Shown: in pieces, positions 40,038 to 49,303 of the stretch
Layout of the letters: each line of letters opens with the position of its first letter
Position numbering within the stretch: position 1 is the stretch's first letter
Source: Billgrantia campisalis
GTDB taxonomy: Bacteria; Pseudomonadota; Gammaproteobacteria; Pseudomonadales; Halomonadaceae
DNA length: 64,000 nucleotides
Direction of reading: 5' to 3'
NCBI RefSeq assembly: GCF_022341425.1
Contig: NZ_JABFUC010000004.1
Coordinates: 124,001 to 188,000, forward strand
Position numbers and translations under genes: made by a program
Notes under the pieces: generated by a model
Database searches by the model: none
What the model saw: only the letters and a program-made list of their open reading frames with translations
Told to the model about the DNA's origin: nothing

Positions 40038-41336
40038 ATGAACAACGCACAGCTCAACGAACTCAAGCAGCGCTATGTCGCCAGCGGCGCGGCCAGCCCG
40101 GCCACCCAGTTTGCCGACCGCGCCGAGAACGCCCTGATCTGGGACGCCGACGGCAACCGCATCATCGACTTCGCTGGCGGTATCGGCGTGCTCAACATCG
40201 GCCATCGCCATCCCAAGGTGGTCGAGGCGGTCAAGGCCCAGCTGGACAAGCTCATGCACACCTGTCAGACGGTGATGCCCTATGAGGGCTACGTGAAGGT
40301 GGCCGAGAAGCTCAGTCAGGTCACCCCGGTGCGCGGACACGCCAAGGTGATGCTGGCCAACTCCGGCGCCGAGGCGCTGGAGAACGCGGTCAAGGTGGCC
40401 CGCGCCGCCACCGGCAAGAACAATGTTATCTGCTTCGACGGCGGCTACCACGGCCGCACCTTCATGACCATGGCCATGAACGGCAAGGTCGCCCCCTATG
40501 CCACCGACTTCGGCAGCATGCCCGGCAACGTCTTCCGCGCCCCCTACCCGGTGCCCTACCACGGGGTCAGCGAGGACGAGGCCCTGCGCGGCCTGAAGAT
40601 GGCGCTCAAGACCGATGCCAACCCCAAGGACACCGCGGCCATCGTGCTCGAGCCGGTGCTCGGCGAGGGCGGTTTCTACCCGGCGCCGGCGAGCTTTCTC
40701 AAGGCGATCCGCGAGATCTGCGACGAGCACGGCATGCTGATGATCGTCGACGAGGTGCAGTCCGGCTTCGGGCGTACCGGCAAGCTGTTCGCCATCGAGC
40801 ACAGCGGCGTGGAGCCGGACATCATCGCCATGGCCAAGAGCATGGCCGACGGCATGCCGATCTCCGCGGTGGTCGGAACCGACAAGCACATGGACGCCTC
40901 CGGCCCCAACTCGCTGGGCGGCACCTACACCGGCAGCCCCACCGCTTGTGCAGCGGCCCTGGCGGTGCTCGAGGTGTTTGAGGAAGAGGATATTCTCGGC
41001 AAGAGCCAGGCGCTGGGCGACAAGCTGGCCAAACGCTTCGCCCAGTGGCAGCAGGACTTCGACTGCGTCGACAACGGCCGCAACATGGGCGCCATGGCCG
41101 CCATCGACCTGGTGTCCGACAAGGCCAACCACACGCCGGATGCCGACCTGGCCGGCGCGCTGTGCAAGAAGGCGCGCGAGAAGGGGCTGATCCTGCTCTC
41201 CTGTGGACTCTACGGCAACACCATCCGCTTCCTGATGCCGGTGACCATCGAGGACGAGGTGCTGGAAGAGGGCCTGGCCATCGTCGAGACGTGCCTCAAG
41301 GAGCTGGTCGGCAGCAAGACCGCGGCCAGCGCCTGA
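40038..41336 (+). CDS. gabT: 4-aminobutyrate (GABA) aminotransferase
   Basis: Class III PLP aminotransferase of 432 residues that moves the amino group of GABA to 2-oxoglutarate, giving succinic semialdehyde. Features are DFAGGIGVLNIGHRHP, VMLANSGAEALENAVK, the PLP-binding IVDEVQSGFGRTG and the Schiff-base lysine in AMAKSMADGMP (Lys267), then [20 protein letters not shown] lies 5 bases before the ATG. No gabD is next to it. A related 5-aminovalerate aminotransferase (DavT) is the main alternative. TAGAAT at 39976 may be its -10. Confidence 0.88.
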   Translation: MNNAQLNELKQRYVASGAASPATQFADRAENALIWDADGNRIIDFAGGIGVLNIGHRHPKVVEAVKAQLDKLMHTCQTVMPYEGYVKVAEKLSQVTPVRGHAKVMLANSGAEALENAVKVARAATGKNNVICFDGGYHGRTFMTMAMNGKVAPYATDFGSMPGNVFRAPYPVPYHGVSEDEALRGLKMALKTDANPKDTAAIVLEPVLGEGGFYPAPASFLKAIREICDEHGMLMIVDEVQSGFGRTGKLFAIEHSGVEPDIIAMAKSMADGMPISAVVGTDKHMDASGPNSLGGTYTGSPTACAAALAVLEVFEEEDILGKSQALGDKLAKRFAQWQQDFDCVDNGRNMGAMAAIDLVSDKANHTPDADLAGALCKKAREKGLILLSCGLYGNTIRFLMPVTIEDEVLEEGLAIVETCLKELVGSKTAASA

Positions 41337-41420
41337 AGGACGAGGCTGACCGGCTGCCGTTCTACCCGGTGGCGGTGCTGGGGGTCTCCTACACCTTCTA
41401 GGCTTGGATCGTAGAACCAC

Positions 41421-41457
41421 TGCGCCTTTCACCGCCCCCCCGGCGGTGAGAGGCGCA
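41421..41457. terminator. Hairpin terminator between gabT and the GlsB-type gene
   Basis: TGCGCCTTTCACCGCC and GGCGGTGAGAGGCGCA pair with one wobble around a 5-base loop, in the spacer of two convergent genes. There is no strong T-run. Confidence 0.6.
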
Positions 41458-41492
41458 CAGCGTCGCTCAGACGATCCACCAGGGAAGCGGCG

Positions 41493-41735
41493 CTACGCTT
41501 CCCGCACCTTGCTGATCACCCACAGCAGCAGCACGGCGCCGACAATGGCGGTGACCAGGGAGCCGAGGAAGTTGCCCGCCTGCAGCCCCAGCAGGCTGAA
41601 CAAGAAGCCGCCGACCACCGCACCGACGATCCCCACCCCGATATTGCCGAACAGCCCGAAGCCGCCGCCGCGCATGATATGGCCGGCGACCCAGCCGGCC
41701 AGGCCTCCGATGATCAGCCAGGCTATCAATCCCAT
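41493..41735 (-). CDS. GlsB/YeaQ/YmgE-family stress membrane protein
   Basis: An 80-residue protein of three glycine-rich hydrophobic helices. MGLIAWLIIGGLAGWVAGHI is the family hallmark and NIGVGIVGAVVGGFLFSLLG follows. AAGGAG lies 6 bases before the start. Family members are induced by envelope or general stress in many bacteria; the biochemical role is not known. Monocistronic. Confidence 0.9.
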   Translation of the reverse strand: MGLIAWLIIGGLAGWVAGHIMRGGGFGLFGNIGVGIVGAVVGGFLFSLLGLQAGNFLGSLVTAIVGAVLLLWVISKVREA

Positions 41736-41840
41736 GGTGCGCTCCTTGTGTCGACGAAAAGGGGATCAACCCGATGGTGCCCGGCGCTCGCTCCCGGGTA
41801 AAGCCGTTTCGGGTGTCGACCAGGCACTTGGGGGCAATGC

Positions 41841-42395
41841 TTAGAAGCTGGAGCCGGGCTGGGCAAGGAACACCACCTCCTCAGGCGTCGAGTCGCGCCC
41901 GAGGATGGCGTTGCGGTGCGGGTAGCGGCCGAAGCGCAGCAGGATATCGCGGTGGCGGTGTTCGAAGCGAAGGTTCTCCTCCATGCCCGGCTGGTCGAAC
42001 AAATGCAGTGCCTCGTCATGGATGCGCAGCGACTCGCTGTGCATATAGGGCATATAGAGAAACACCCGCTGCGCCACGTCCAGCTCGCGATCGGCCCCTT
42101 GCGCCACGGCCTCCTGGGCCAGCACCAGCGCCATGGCGTCCTGGGCAAAGGCATCGGGGCTATCGCGGAAGAGATTGCGGGAGAACTGGTCGAGCACCAG
42201 AATCTCGGCGAGCCGCCCCGCGGGGGAGCCGCGCCACTGCCACAGCTCCCCCGCCGCCGCGGCGCGATGCACGTCCAGAAAACGCTCGCGGATACGGGCG
42301 TCGAGGACGGCATCCTTGCGAAACCACTGTGCTGGCTCCAGCTCCTGGAACCAGAAGTCGAGCGGCTCAGCGGCGGTCGGCAGTGTCTTGGGCAT
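41841..42395 (-). CDS. DUF924-family protein
   Basis: A 184-residue, helix-rich, TPR-like cytoplasmic protein. The family pattern is clear: PLDFWFQELEPAQWFRKDA at the start, LAEILVLDQFSRNLFRDSPD, VFLYMPYMHSESL, and the C-terminal FGRYPHRNAILGRDSTPEE. ATG at 42395 has AAGGAG 8 bases upstream, so longer frames are rejected. The function of the family is unknown. Confidence 0.92.
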   Translation of the reverse strand: MPKTLPTAAEPLDFWFQELEPAQWFRKDAVLDARIRERFLDVHRAAAAGELWQWRGSPAGRLAEILVLDQFSRNLFRDSPDAFAQDAMALVLAQEAVAQGADRELDVAQRVFLYMPYMHSESLRIHDEALHLFDQPGMEENLRFEHRHRDILLRFGRYPHRNAILGRDSTPEEVVFLAQPGSSF

Positions 42396-42502
42396 GATCC
42401 TGGCTCCTTGCAATCGCGGTCGGATACGGTCGAGCATCCTGATATCATGAGCTTAACAGCGGTTTCCCAGACCCTATAGCCCAACGCAGCGCAGGAGCCG
42501 GC

Positions 42503-42688
42503 ATGCCCCTCCAAGAACTGTTGGAAATGGCCATCTTTCTCTTCAACTTAACCGGGCTTGTCATCTGCCTCATCGGCCTGACCCTGGCCCAGCGCATGAG
42601 CCGGCGCTGGCCGGGCTACGCCCTGGCAGCCGGCGGCTTCGGGGTCGCCGCGACCCCGCTGCTCTATCAGATGCTGGCGGCCGGCTGA
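42503..42688 (+). CDS. Small hydrophobic protein upstream of ycjX
   Basis: A 61-residue protein with two predicted helices (FLFNLTGLVICLIGLTLAQ and YALAAGGFGVAATPLLYQML) joined by a basic loop (RMSRRWPG). AGGAG lies 5-6 bases before the ATG. It is read in the same direction as ycjX, 39 bases upstream, and is probably co-transcribed. No family recognised. The Shine-Dalgarno and the two-helix pattern support it being real. Confidence 0.65.
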   Translation: MPLQELLEMAIFLFNLTGLVICLIGLTLAQRMSRRWPGYALAAGGFGVAATPLLYQMLAAG

Positions 42689-42727
42689 CGCCATGCCACC
42701 CCCTCTGCCCCGCTCAGGACAAGCGCC

Positions 42728-44119
42728 ATGCGCCAGCCGCTGACCCGCGAGTTGACCAACCTGCTCGAGCGCGGTCGCGACCGCCAGCTGCGCCTGGCGG
42801 TCACCGGCCTGTCGCGCTCCGGCAAGACCGCCTTTCTCACCTCGCTGGTCAACCAGCTGCGCCACGCCGGCCTCGAGGCGCGCCTGGACCTGATGCCGGC
42901 GGCCCGCCAGGGCCGGCTGCTCGGCGCCCGCCGAGTCAGCCAACCGGACCTGGGTGTGCCGCGCTTCCCCTACGACCAGGCCATGGCCGCGCTCGACGCC
43001 GACCCGCCGCGCTGGCCGGCTCCCACTCGCGGCATCAGCGAGCTGCGCCTGTCGATCCGCTACCGCCCGGCGCGTCGCGGCCTGCTGCGCGGCGACACCG
43101 CCGAACTCGCCCTGGACCTCTTCGACTATCCCGGCGAGTGGCTGCTCGACCTGCCCCTGCTGGGCCATGACTACCCGAGCTGGAGCCGCGCCATGCTGGC
43201 CAGCGCCGGGCAACAGCGGCGCGCCCTGCTGGCCGACTGGCAGGCCGCCGCCGCCGAGCTCGACCCCGCCGCCGAGGCCGATGAAGCGAGGCTCGCCGAG
43301 GTCGCCCAGCGCTACGCCGAGAGCCTGCAGGCGGCTCGGGAAGCCGGCTTCGCCAACCTGCAGCCGGGGCGCTTCCTGCTGCCCGGCGATCTGGACGGCG
43401 CCCCGGTGCTGCAGTTCTTCCCGCTGCCGGCGATCCTCGAGGCCGATGACACCGAGCTGGCCCGGCTGCCCGCCGAGAGTGTCTACGCCACCCTGGCCGC
43501 GCGCTTTCGCCACTATCAGCAGCATATCGTCCGCCCCTTCTATCGCGACCATTTCCGCCGCTTCGACCGCCAGATCGTGCTGGTGGACGTGCTCGGCGCG
43601 CTCAATGCCGGCCCGGAACGCTTCGAGGACCTCGGTCAGGCGCTGGGCACCCTGATGCAGAGCTTCGACTACGGCAAACGCAGCCTGCTGTCACGCCTGT
43701 TTGCCCCGCGCATCGACCGCCTGGCCATCGCCGCCACCAAGGCCGATCATGTCACTCCCGAGCAGCACACCGCCCTGACCGAGCTGCTCGAGGCGCTGCT
43801 GGCCGAGCCGCTCAAGGACCTGCGCTATGCCAACGTGCCGGTCAAGGCGCTGTCGCTGGCGGCGATCCGCACCACCGAGGCTCGCGAAGTGGTGCACCAG
43901 AGCCAGCGCTCGCCGGCGCTGCGCGGCACCACCCTGGAGGGCGAGGAGGTGCTGGTGTTTCCCGGCGAGGTGCCCGCTCGCCTGCCCGAGGCCGAGTTCT
44001 GGGCCCGCCAGGGCTTCGACTTCCGTGCCTTTCGCCCCGCCCCCCGCGAGGACGGCGCCCTGCCGCATATCCGCCTGGATGCGGCCCTGGACTGGCTGAT
44101 CGGAGACAAGCTGCGATGA
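42728..44119 (+). CDS. ycjX: YcjX-family GTP-binding protein (DUF463)
   Basis: A 463-residue P-loop protein. The nucleotide-binding motif is AVTGLSRSGKTAFLTSLVNQL, followed by YRPARRGLLRGDTAELALDL and the switch-like LDLFDYPGEWLLDL. Later features are QIVLVDVLGALNAGPE and a base-specificity-like AATKADHV. In enterobacteria ycjX and ycjF lie beside the psp envelope-stress genes; here no psp gene is present. It overlaps ycjF by four bases (ATGA). The cellular function is unclear; a GTPase role in envelope stress is inferred. Confidence 0.93.
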   Translation: MRQPLTRELTNLLERGRDRQLRLAVTGLSRSGKTAFLTSLVNQLRHAGLEARLDLMPAARQGRLLGARRVSQPDLGVPRFPYDQAMAALDADPPRWPAPTRGISELRLSIRYRPARRGLLRGDTAELALDLFDYPGEWLLDLPLLGHDYPSWSRAMLASAGQQRRALLADWQAAAAELDPAAEADEARLAEVAQRYAESLQAAREAGFANLQPGRFLLPGDLDGAPVLQFFPLPAILEADDTELARLPAESVYATLAARFRHYQQHIVRPFYRDHFRRFDRQIVLVDVLGALNAGPERFEDLGQALGTLMQSFDYGKRSLLSRLFAPRIDRLAIAATKADHVTPEQHTALTELLEALLAEPLKDLRYANVPVKALSLAAIRTTEAREVVHQSQRSPALRGTTLEGEEVLVFPGEVPARLPEAEFWARQGFDFRAFRPAPREDGALPHIRLDAALDWLIGDKLR

Positions 44120-45186
44120 GCGACCCCCAGCCCCCACCCTCCCGCGACCCGCGCCCGGGGCGCCGCTTCACCCTGGAGGAGCCTGCGCCCGAGGCGCCTG
44201 GCGACACCCCGCGGCCCCGCTGTGACTTCGCCGCCGACCTGCCTACCCGACCCGTGCAGGAGGTCCCCGGTGGCGCTGCCGAGCAGGTCCTGGAAGCCGG
44301 CCTCGGCCGACCGCGCAAGCGTCGCTGGGGGCTGGTGGCCCTGCTCGGCGGCGGCCTGACACTGGGCACGGTGGAGCTGGCCCTGCGTCTGCCCGCCGCC
44401 CTCAGCGGCGGCGACTGGCTGGCCGGCGGGTGGAGCCTGCTGGGACTCGCCGCCATCGCCCTGGGCGGCGGCGCCCTGCTGCGCGAAGGCTGGCGACTGC
44501 GGCGGCTGCACCGTCACGCTCGGCTCCGCGAGCAGCTGGCCGGGCTGCCGACGACCGACCCGGGGGAGGCCTTCGCGCTGGCCGTGCGTCTCAAGCGCCA
44601 GCTGGAGCTGGACGACGACCATCCCCACTGGCAAGCCTTCCTCGCCGCGCGCCAGCCGCACCACTCGGGAGAAGACCTGCGCCTGCTGCTGGCCCACCAC
44701 CTGCTCGCCCCCCGCGACCGGGAGGCACGCCGGCTGATCTCGCGGATGTCCGGCGAGACCGCGGTGATGGTGGCGGTCAGTCCCCTGACGCTGGTCGACA
44801 TGGCGCTGGTGGCCTGGCGCAACCTGGCGATGATCGACCGCCTGTGCCGCCTCTACGGCCTGGAGCTGGGCTATGCCAGCCGCCTGCGCCTGCTGCGCAG
44901 CGTGCTCTACAACATGGCCTTCGCCGGGGCCACCGAAATGGCCAGCGAGGCGGGCATGGAGCTGCTCTCGCTCAACCTCGCCGGGCGCCTGTCGACCCGC
45001 GCCGGCCAGGGGCTCGGCATCGGCCTGCTCAGCGCCCGCCTGGGCCTGAAGACCCAGCGCCTGACCCGTCCCCTCGACTTCGAGACCGGCGATGCGCCGC
45101 GCATCGCCGACCTGCGCGGCGAACTCTGGCAGCAGCTGCGCCGCCTGGACACGAAGGAAGCCTCCCCCGAGCCACGCGATCCTTGA
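44116..45186 (+). CDS. ycjF: YcjF-family membrane protein (TIGR01620/DUF697)
   Basis: A 356-residue protein with a long proline-rich, charged N-terminus (residues 1-75). Two hydrophobic helices follow (LVALLGGGLTLGTVELAL and LLGLAAIALGGGALL). The C-terminal region contains the DUF697-type segment AVMVAVSPLTLVDMALVAWRN with GLELGYASRLRLLRSVLYNM. It is translationally coupled to ycjX, with which it is always paired. An inner-membrane partner of the YcjX GTPase is the usual interpretation. Confidence 0.92.
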   Translation: MSDPQPPPSRDPRPGRRFTLEEPAPEAPGDTPRPRCDFAADLPTRPVQEVPGGAAEQVLEAGLGRPRKRRWGLVALLGGGLTLGTVELALRLPAALSGGDWLAGGWSLLGLAAIALGGGALLREGWRLRRLHRHARLREQLAGLPTTDPGEAFALAVRLKRQLELDDDHPHWQAFLAARQPHHSGEDLRLLLAHHLLAPRDREARRLISRMSGETAVMVAVSPLTLVDMALVAWRNLAMIDRLCRLYGLELGYASRLRLLRSVLYNMAFAGATEMASEAGMELLSLNLAGRLSTRAGQGLGIGLLSARLGLKTQRLTRPLDFETGDAPRIADLRGELWQQLRRLDTKEASPEPRDP

Positions 45187-45268
45187 CGCGGGTCATGACA
45201 GCGCCTTCCCAAGGGGCTAGGCTCGAAGGAACATCAACCAACCCACATAGCGCAACAGGACAATGCCC

Positions 45269-45709
45269 ATGTTCAACTCCATCCTGGTTCCCGTCGACGG
45301 CTCCGAACACGCCCAGAAGGCGCTTTCGGTGGCCTGCCAGCTGGCCAAACAGGCCGATGCGACCCTGCATCTGCTGCACATCCCCGAGGAGCTCTCCCAC
45401 GAAACTACCCTGGTGTGGGGCATCGGGGCCATCGCCATCGAGGCCTCCCGCGAGGAGCGCAACGACGTCGGCAAGCAGGTGGTCGAGAAGGCCGCCGAGG
45501 CCGCCCGCCAGCAGGGCGCCAGCAAGGTCGAGACGGTCATCGGCCAGGGGGATCCGGCCCGCACCATCATCAGCGAGGCGCGCAAGCGCGGCGTCGACGC
45601 CATCGTCATGGGCAGCCGCGGCCTCAGCGATTTGAAGGGCTTCGTGGTGGGCAGCGTCTCCCACAAGGTCAGTCACGCCGCCAGTTGCTCGGTGATCACC
45701 GTGCGCTGA
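45269..45709 (+). CDS. Universal stress protein UspA family, copy 1
   Basis: A 146-residue single Usp domain. FNSILVPVDGSEHAQKAL starts the fold. The ATP-binding loop GSRGLSDLKGFVVGSVSHKV fits G-x2-G-x9-G-(S/T), so it is probably the nucleotide-binding type. The ATG at 45269 was preferred to one at 45263 because AGGA then lies 8 bases upstream and the product aligns with the second copy. It is paralogous to the next gene over its whole length. Confidence 0.93.
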   Translation: MFNSILVPVDGSEHAQKALSVACQLAKQADATLHLLHIPEELSHETTLVWGIGAIAIEASREERNDVGKQVVEKAAEAARQQGASKVETVIGQGDPARTIISEARKRGVDAIVMGSRGLSDLKGFVVGSVSHKVSHAASCSVITVR

Positions 45710-45723
45710 GCCGGGCCCACCTG

Positions 45724-45753
45724 CCCGGGAAGCCGGAGGGGCGGCTCCCCGGG
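45724..45753 (+). other. Hairpin between the two usp genes
   Basis: CCCGGGAAGCC and GGCTCCCCGGG pair with one mismatch around an 8-base loop in the 69-base spacer. It may be a partial terminator or RNA-stability element setting different levels of the two proteins. Confidence 0.45.
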
Positions 45754-45778
45754 CGACGCGATAGCCAGGAGGCCTGTG

Positions 45779-46252
45779 ATGTTTCAATCGATACTGGTGC
45801 CCATCGATGGCTCGCAGCACGCCAAGACGGCCCTCAGCGTGGCCTGTCGGCTGCTGTCTCAGCCACAGGGTACCCTGTGGCTGGTCCATGTGCCCGAGCC
45901 ACTCGTCTATGAGACCACCCTGGTCTGGGATATCGGGCCCGTGACCCTCGAGACGTCCCAGGAGGAGTGGGAGCGGATCGGACAGCGGGTGCTGGCCCGT
46001 GCCGCCGAGACTGCCCGAGCAGAGGGGGTCTCCCGGATCGAGACGGACATTGTCCAGGGCGAGCCTACCCGAGCGATCCTCGGCGAGGCCCGGCGTCGCG
46101 GCGCCGAGGCCATCGTCATGGGCAGCCGGGGCCTGAGCGACCTCTCCGGGATCGTGGTCGGCAGCGTCTCCCACAAGGTGGCTCACACCGCCGACTGTGC
46201 CGTGATCACGGTACGCTCAGCGCATGCCGAGGCCGACCGCGACCAAGACTAG
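45779..46252 (+). CDS. Universal stress protein UspA family, copy 2
   Basis: A 157-residue Usp domain closely similar to copy 1. It shares ILVP(V/I)DGS and the stretches YETTLVWDIGPVTLE and AIVMGSRGLSDLSGIVVGSV. It ends with an extra charged tail (SAHAEADRDQD). The ATG at 45779 has AGGAGG 6 bases upstream. The two genes are a tandem duplication in one transcript. It ends 5 bases from the convergent sugar ABC ATPase gene. Confidence 0.93.
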   Translation: MFQSILVPIDGSQHAKTALSVACRLLSQPQGTLWLVHVPEPLVYETTLVWDIGPVTLETSQEEWERIGQRVLARAAETARAEGVSRIETDIVQGEPTRAILGEARRRGAEAIVMGSRGLSDLSGIVVGSVSHKVAHTADCAVITVRSAHAEADRDQD

Positions 46253-46257
46253 GCCCC

Positions 46258-47379
46258 TCAGGCCAGACGCTGCTCGGTCTGGCTGTCGAAGAGCACCGCG
46301 CGCCCCATGTCGACGCGCAGATTCAGGCGCTCCCCGGGTACGACCGTGCACTTGGGCCCGACCCGGGCTGTCACCTCGCTATCCCCCAGCGGCAGCCGAA
46401 GCAGGATATCGGCGCCGGTGGGCTCGACCACGCTGACCCTGGCCGAAACCGGCGTGCCCTCGTCCATGCCGCCGAGTCGTGCATCCTCCTCGCTGAAGTG
46501 CTCCGGCCGCAGCCCCAGGATGACGGGACGCCCGACCTGCTCGGCCATGGCCGGGGTTTCCCTCACAGCAGGCCAGGGCAGCAGCAGCGCCTCCTCCCCC
46601 CGGGTCACGATGCGCAGGCGGTAGTCCCCTGGCCCGCCCTCCAGGGAGGCCGTGATGAAGTTCATCGACGGCGAGCCCATGAAGCCCGCCACGAAGATAT
46701 CCACCGGATCGTTATACACTTCATCGGGGGTGCCCAGCTGCAGGATATTGCCGTCGCGCATCACCGCGATGCGATCGGCCAGGGTCATGGCCTCGATCTG
46801 GTCGTGGGTGACGTAGACGATGGTGGTCCCCAGGCGCTGGTGGAGTTTCTTGATCTCGGTGCGCATGTCCACCCGCAGCTTGGCATCCAGGTTGGAGAGC
46901 GGCTCGTCGAAGAGATAGACCTTCGGCTCCCGGGCCAGGGCGCGCCCCATGGCCACCCGCTGGCGCTGCCCGCCGGAGAGCTGCGAGGGCTTGCGGTCGA
47001 GCAGGTGCGATATCTGCAGCAGGTCGGCGACCCGTTCCACGGCAGCCTCGCGCTCGGCCTTGGGCACCTTGCGCATCTCCAGGCCAAAGCTGATGTTGCC
47101 GCGCACGGTCATGCTGGGATAGAGCGCATAGGACTGGAACACCATGGCGATGTCGCGCTCGGCCGGGGTCTGCCAGGTCACGTCCTCGTCGGCGATGCGG
47201 ATCTCGCCGGAGGTGACCGGCTCCAGTCCGGCGATGGCATTCATCAGGGTCGACTTGCCACAGCCCGATGGGCCGACCAGGATCAGGAACTCGCCCGAAT
47301 CGATCGCCAGGCTGACATTCTTGAGCACGCGCTCACCGCCGAATTCCTTGCAGACGTTATGGATTTCCAGAGCTGCCAT
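46258..47379 (-). CDS. Sugar ABC transporter ATP-binding protein (MalK/UgpC type)
   Basis: A 373-residue ATPase of the CUT1 class. Walker A is [19 protein letters not shown], the Q-loop [18 protein letters not shown], the signature [16 protein letters not shown], and Walker [17 protein letters not shown]. The H-loop is [17 protein letters not shown]-terminal TOBE/OB regulatory domain follows (about 240-373, with [14 protein letters not shown]). It is last in the operon binding protein-permease-permease-ATPase and corresponds to GtsD/MalK of Pseudomonas glucose uptake. Confidence 0.94.
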   Translation of the reverse strand: MAALEIHNVCKEFGGERVLKNVSLAIDSGEFLILVGPSGCGKSTLMNAIAGLEPVTSGEIRIADEDVTWQTPAERDIAMVFQSYALYPSMTVRGNISFGLEMRKVPKAEREAAVERVADLLQISHLLDRKPSQLSGGQRQRVAMGRALAREPKVYLFDEPLSNLDAKLRVDMRTEIKKLHQRLGTTIVYVTHDQIEAMTLADRIAVMRDGNILQLGTPDEVYNDPVDIFVAGFMGSPSMNFITASLEGGPGDYRLRIVTRGEEALLLPWPAVRETPAMAEQVGRPVILGLRPEHFSEEDARLGGMDEGTPVSARVSVVEPTGADILLRLPLGDSEVTARVGPKCTVVPGERLNLRVDMGRAVLFDSQTEQRLA

Positions 47380-47406
47380 GTCATTAACCTCTTGTTATTC
47401 AGATGC

Positions 47407-48285
47407 TCAGCCTTTTACCGAACCGGCGGTCAGGCCGCGGACGAAGTACTTGCCGGCCAGCACGTAGACGATCAGCGTGGGCAAGGCAGCAATCATGGCC
47501 GCCGCCATGTCGACGTTGTACTCGCGGGTACCGGTAGAGGTGTTGACCAGATTGTTGAGTGCCACCGTCACCGGCTGGGTATCGTGAGCCGAGAACGCCA
47601 CTCCAAACAGAAAGTCGTTCCAGATCTGGGTGAACTGCCAGATCACCGAGACCACGATGATGGGCGCCGAGACCGGCAGCAGGATGCGCCAGAAGATGCG
47701 GAAGAAGCCGGCACCGTCGAGCTTGGCCGCCGAGACCAGCTCGGTGGGCACCGCCACGTAGAAATTGCGGAAGAACAGCGTGGTGAAGGCGATGCCGAAG
47801 ATCACATGCACCAGGATCAGCCCCGCCCGGGAACTCGACAGCCCCAGCCAGCCCAGGGTCTGGGCCATGGGCAGCAGCACCACCTGGAAGGGAATGAAGC
47901 AGCCGAACAGCATCAGGGCGAAGAGCAGCTCCGAGCCCCTGAAGCGCCACTTGGTCAGGGCGTAGCCGTTGAGCGCCCCCACTACCGTGGAGATCAGCAC
48001 CGCGGGCACCACGATGGCAATGGAGTTCCAGAAGTACCCCCCCACCCCTTCGCAGCGCATGCCGGTGCAGGCCTCGCCCCAGGCCTTGATCCAGGGCTCC
48101 ACGGTGGGCGATTGGGGCAGCGACAGCAGGGTGCCGGGGCTGATCTCATGGAGCGGCTTGAACGAGGTGATCAACATGACCACCAGCGGCAGCAGGTAGA
48201 AGAGCGCGGCGAGCAGCAATACAGCATAGACCGCCGCCCGGCCCAGGCGGGCCCCAGGCGTGCGGCGCCGAATCACGTTATCCAT
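47407..48285 (-). CDS. Carbohydrate ABC transporter permease, MalG type (GtsC-like)
   Basis: A 292-residue inner-membrane permease with about six helices. The EAA coupling loop, facing the ATPase, reads ELVSAAKLDGAGFFRIFWRI with LPVSAPIIVV after it. AVYAVLLLAALFYLLPLVVML is the first helix. It overlaps the upstream permease gene by 8 bases and has GAGGAG before its ATG. The substrate is inferred from the neighbours, not from this protein. Confidence 0.92.
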   Translation of the reverse strand: MDNVIRRRTPGARLGRAAVYAVLLLAALFYLLPLVVMLITSFKPLHEISPGTLLSLPQSPTVEPWIKAWGEACTGMRCEGVGGYFWNSIAIVVPAVLISTVVGALNGYALTKWRFRGSELLFALMLFGCFIPFQVVLLPMAQTLGWLGLSSSRAGLILVHVIFGIAFTTLFFRNFYVAVPTELVSAAKLDGAGFFRIFWRILLPVSAPIIVVSVIWQFTQIWNDFLFGVAFSAHDTQPVTVALNNLVNTSTGTREYNVDMAAAMIAALPTLIVYVLAGKYFVRGLTAGSVKG

Positions 48286-49210
48286 GTTTGCGACTCCTCA
48301 GCTCGGAGTAGAGATAGGGAATCAGGATCGCCAGCACACCGCCCAACATCAGCATGGCGCTGGCGGACCCCAACCCGATCTGTGCCCGGGTGAAGGCATG
48401 GGTGTACATGAAGGTGGCCGGCAGGTCGGTGGCATAGCCGGGTCCGCCACCGGTCAGGGCCACCACCAGATCGAAGCTCTTGATGGCGATGTGCGACAGG
48501 ATCATCACCGCGCTGAACACCACCGGGCGCAGGCAGGGCAGGATCACCCGCAGATAGACACGCGGCAGGCTGGCGCCATCGAGCTGGGCGGCCTTGATGA
48601 TGCTGTCGTCGATACCGCGCAGGCCGGCCAGGAACAGCGCCATGACGAAGCCGGACGCCTGCCACACGGCGGCCAGTACCAGGGTGTAGATCGCCATGTC
48701 GGGATCAACGATCCAGTTGAAGGTGAAGCTCTCGAAGCCCCAACTGCGCACCATGGCCTGGATACCGAGCCCGGGGTTGAGCAGCCATTTCCACACCACC
48801 CCGGTGACGATGAACGACAGCGCCATGGGATAGAGATAGAGGGTTCGCAGCGCCCCCTCCTGACGGATACGCTGGTCGAGCAGGATGGCGAGCACCACCC
48901 CGATGACCAGGCAGATCGCCACGAACAGGCCGCCGAAGATCACCAGGTTGGTGGACGCGACCCACCAGCGGTCGTTGGCCATCAGCCGCGCATACTGGGC
49001 GAAGCCGACGAAGTCGTAGCTCGGCAACATCCGCGAGCTGGTCAGTGAAAGCACGAAGGTCCAGAGCATGAAGCCATAGACGAAGAACAGGGTGATGGCG
49101 ATGGAGGGCGCCAGCACCAGCCGCGGCAGCCAATCCTGCAGGTGTGCGGCAGCGGTACGCCGTGCCGCGGGGCGCGCGGGGCGCTCCTGGGCGTGGGAAA
49201 CGATGGTCAT
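48278..49210 (-). CDS. Carbohydrate ABC transporter permease, MalF type (GtsB-like)
   Basis: A 310-residue permease with about six helices (LVLAPSIAITLFFVYGFMLW first). The EAA loop is SIIKAAQLDGASLPRVYLRV. It lacks the large periplasmic insertion of E. coli MalF, as is usual for monosaccharide CUT1 systems. It lies 93 bases downstream of the binding-protein gene and overlaps the next permease. Confidence 0.92.
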   Translation of the reverse strand: MTIVSHAQERPARPAARRTAAAHLQDWLPRLVLAPSIAITLFFVYGFMLWTFVLSLTSSRMLPSYDFVGFAQYARLMANDRWWVASTNLVIFGGLFVAICLVIGVVLAILLDQRIRQEGALRTLYLYPMALSFIVTGVVWKWLLNPGLGIQAMVRSWGFESFTFNWIVDPDMAIYTLVLAAVWQASGFVMALFLAGLRGIDDSIIKAAQLDGASLPRVYLRVILPCLRPVVFSAVMILSHIAIKSFDLVVALTGGGPGYATDLPATFMYTHAFTRAQIGLGSASAMLMLGGVLAILIPYLYSELRSRKHG

Positions 49211-49303
49211 GGGAAAATACCTCGGGCGTGAACGAAAGCGTCGCCTGACAGCCGGCCGGGCTCGATGGGCATCGAGCCCGGCAGATTCCGGGAAAGCGGC
49301 GGC

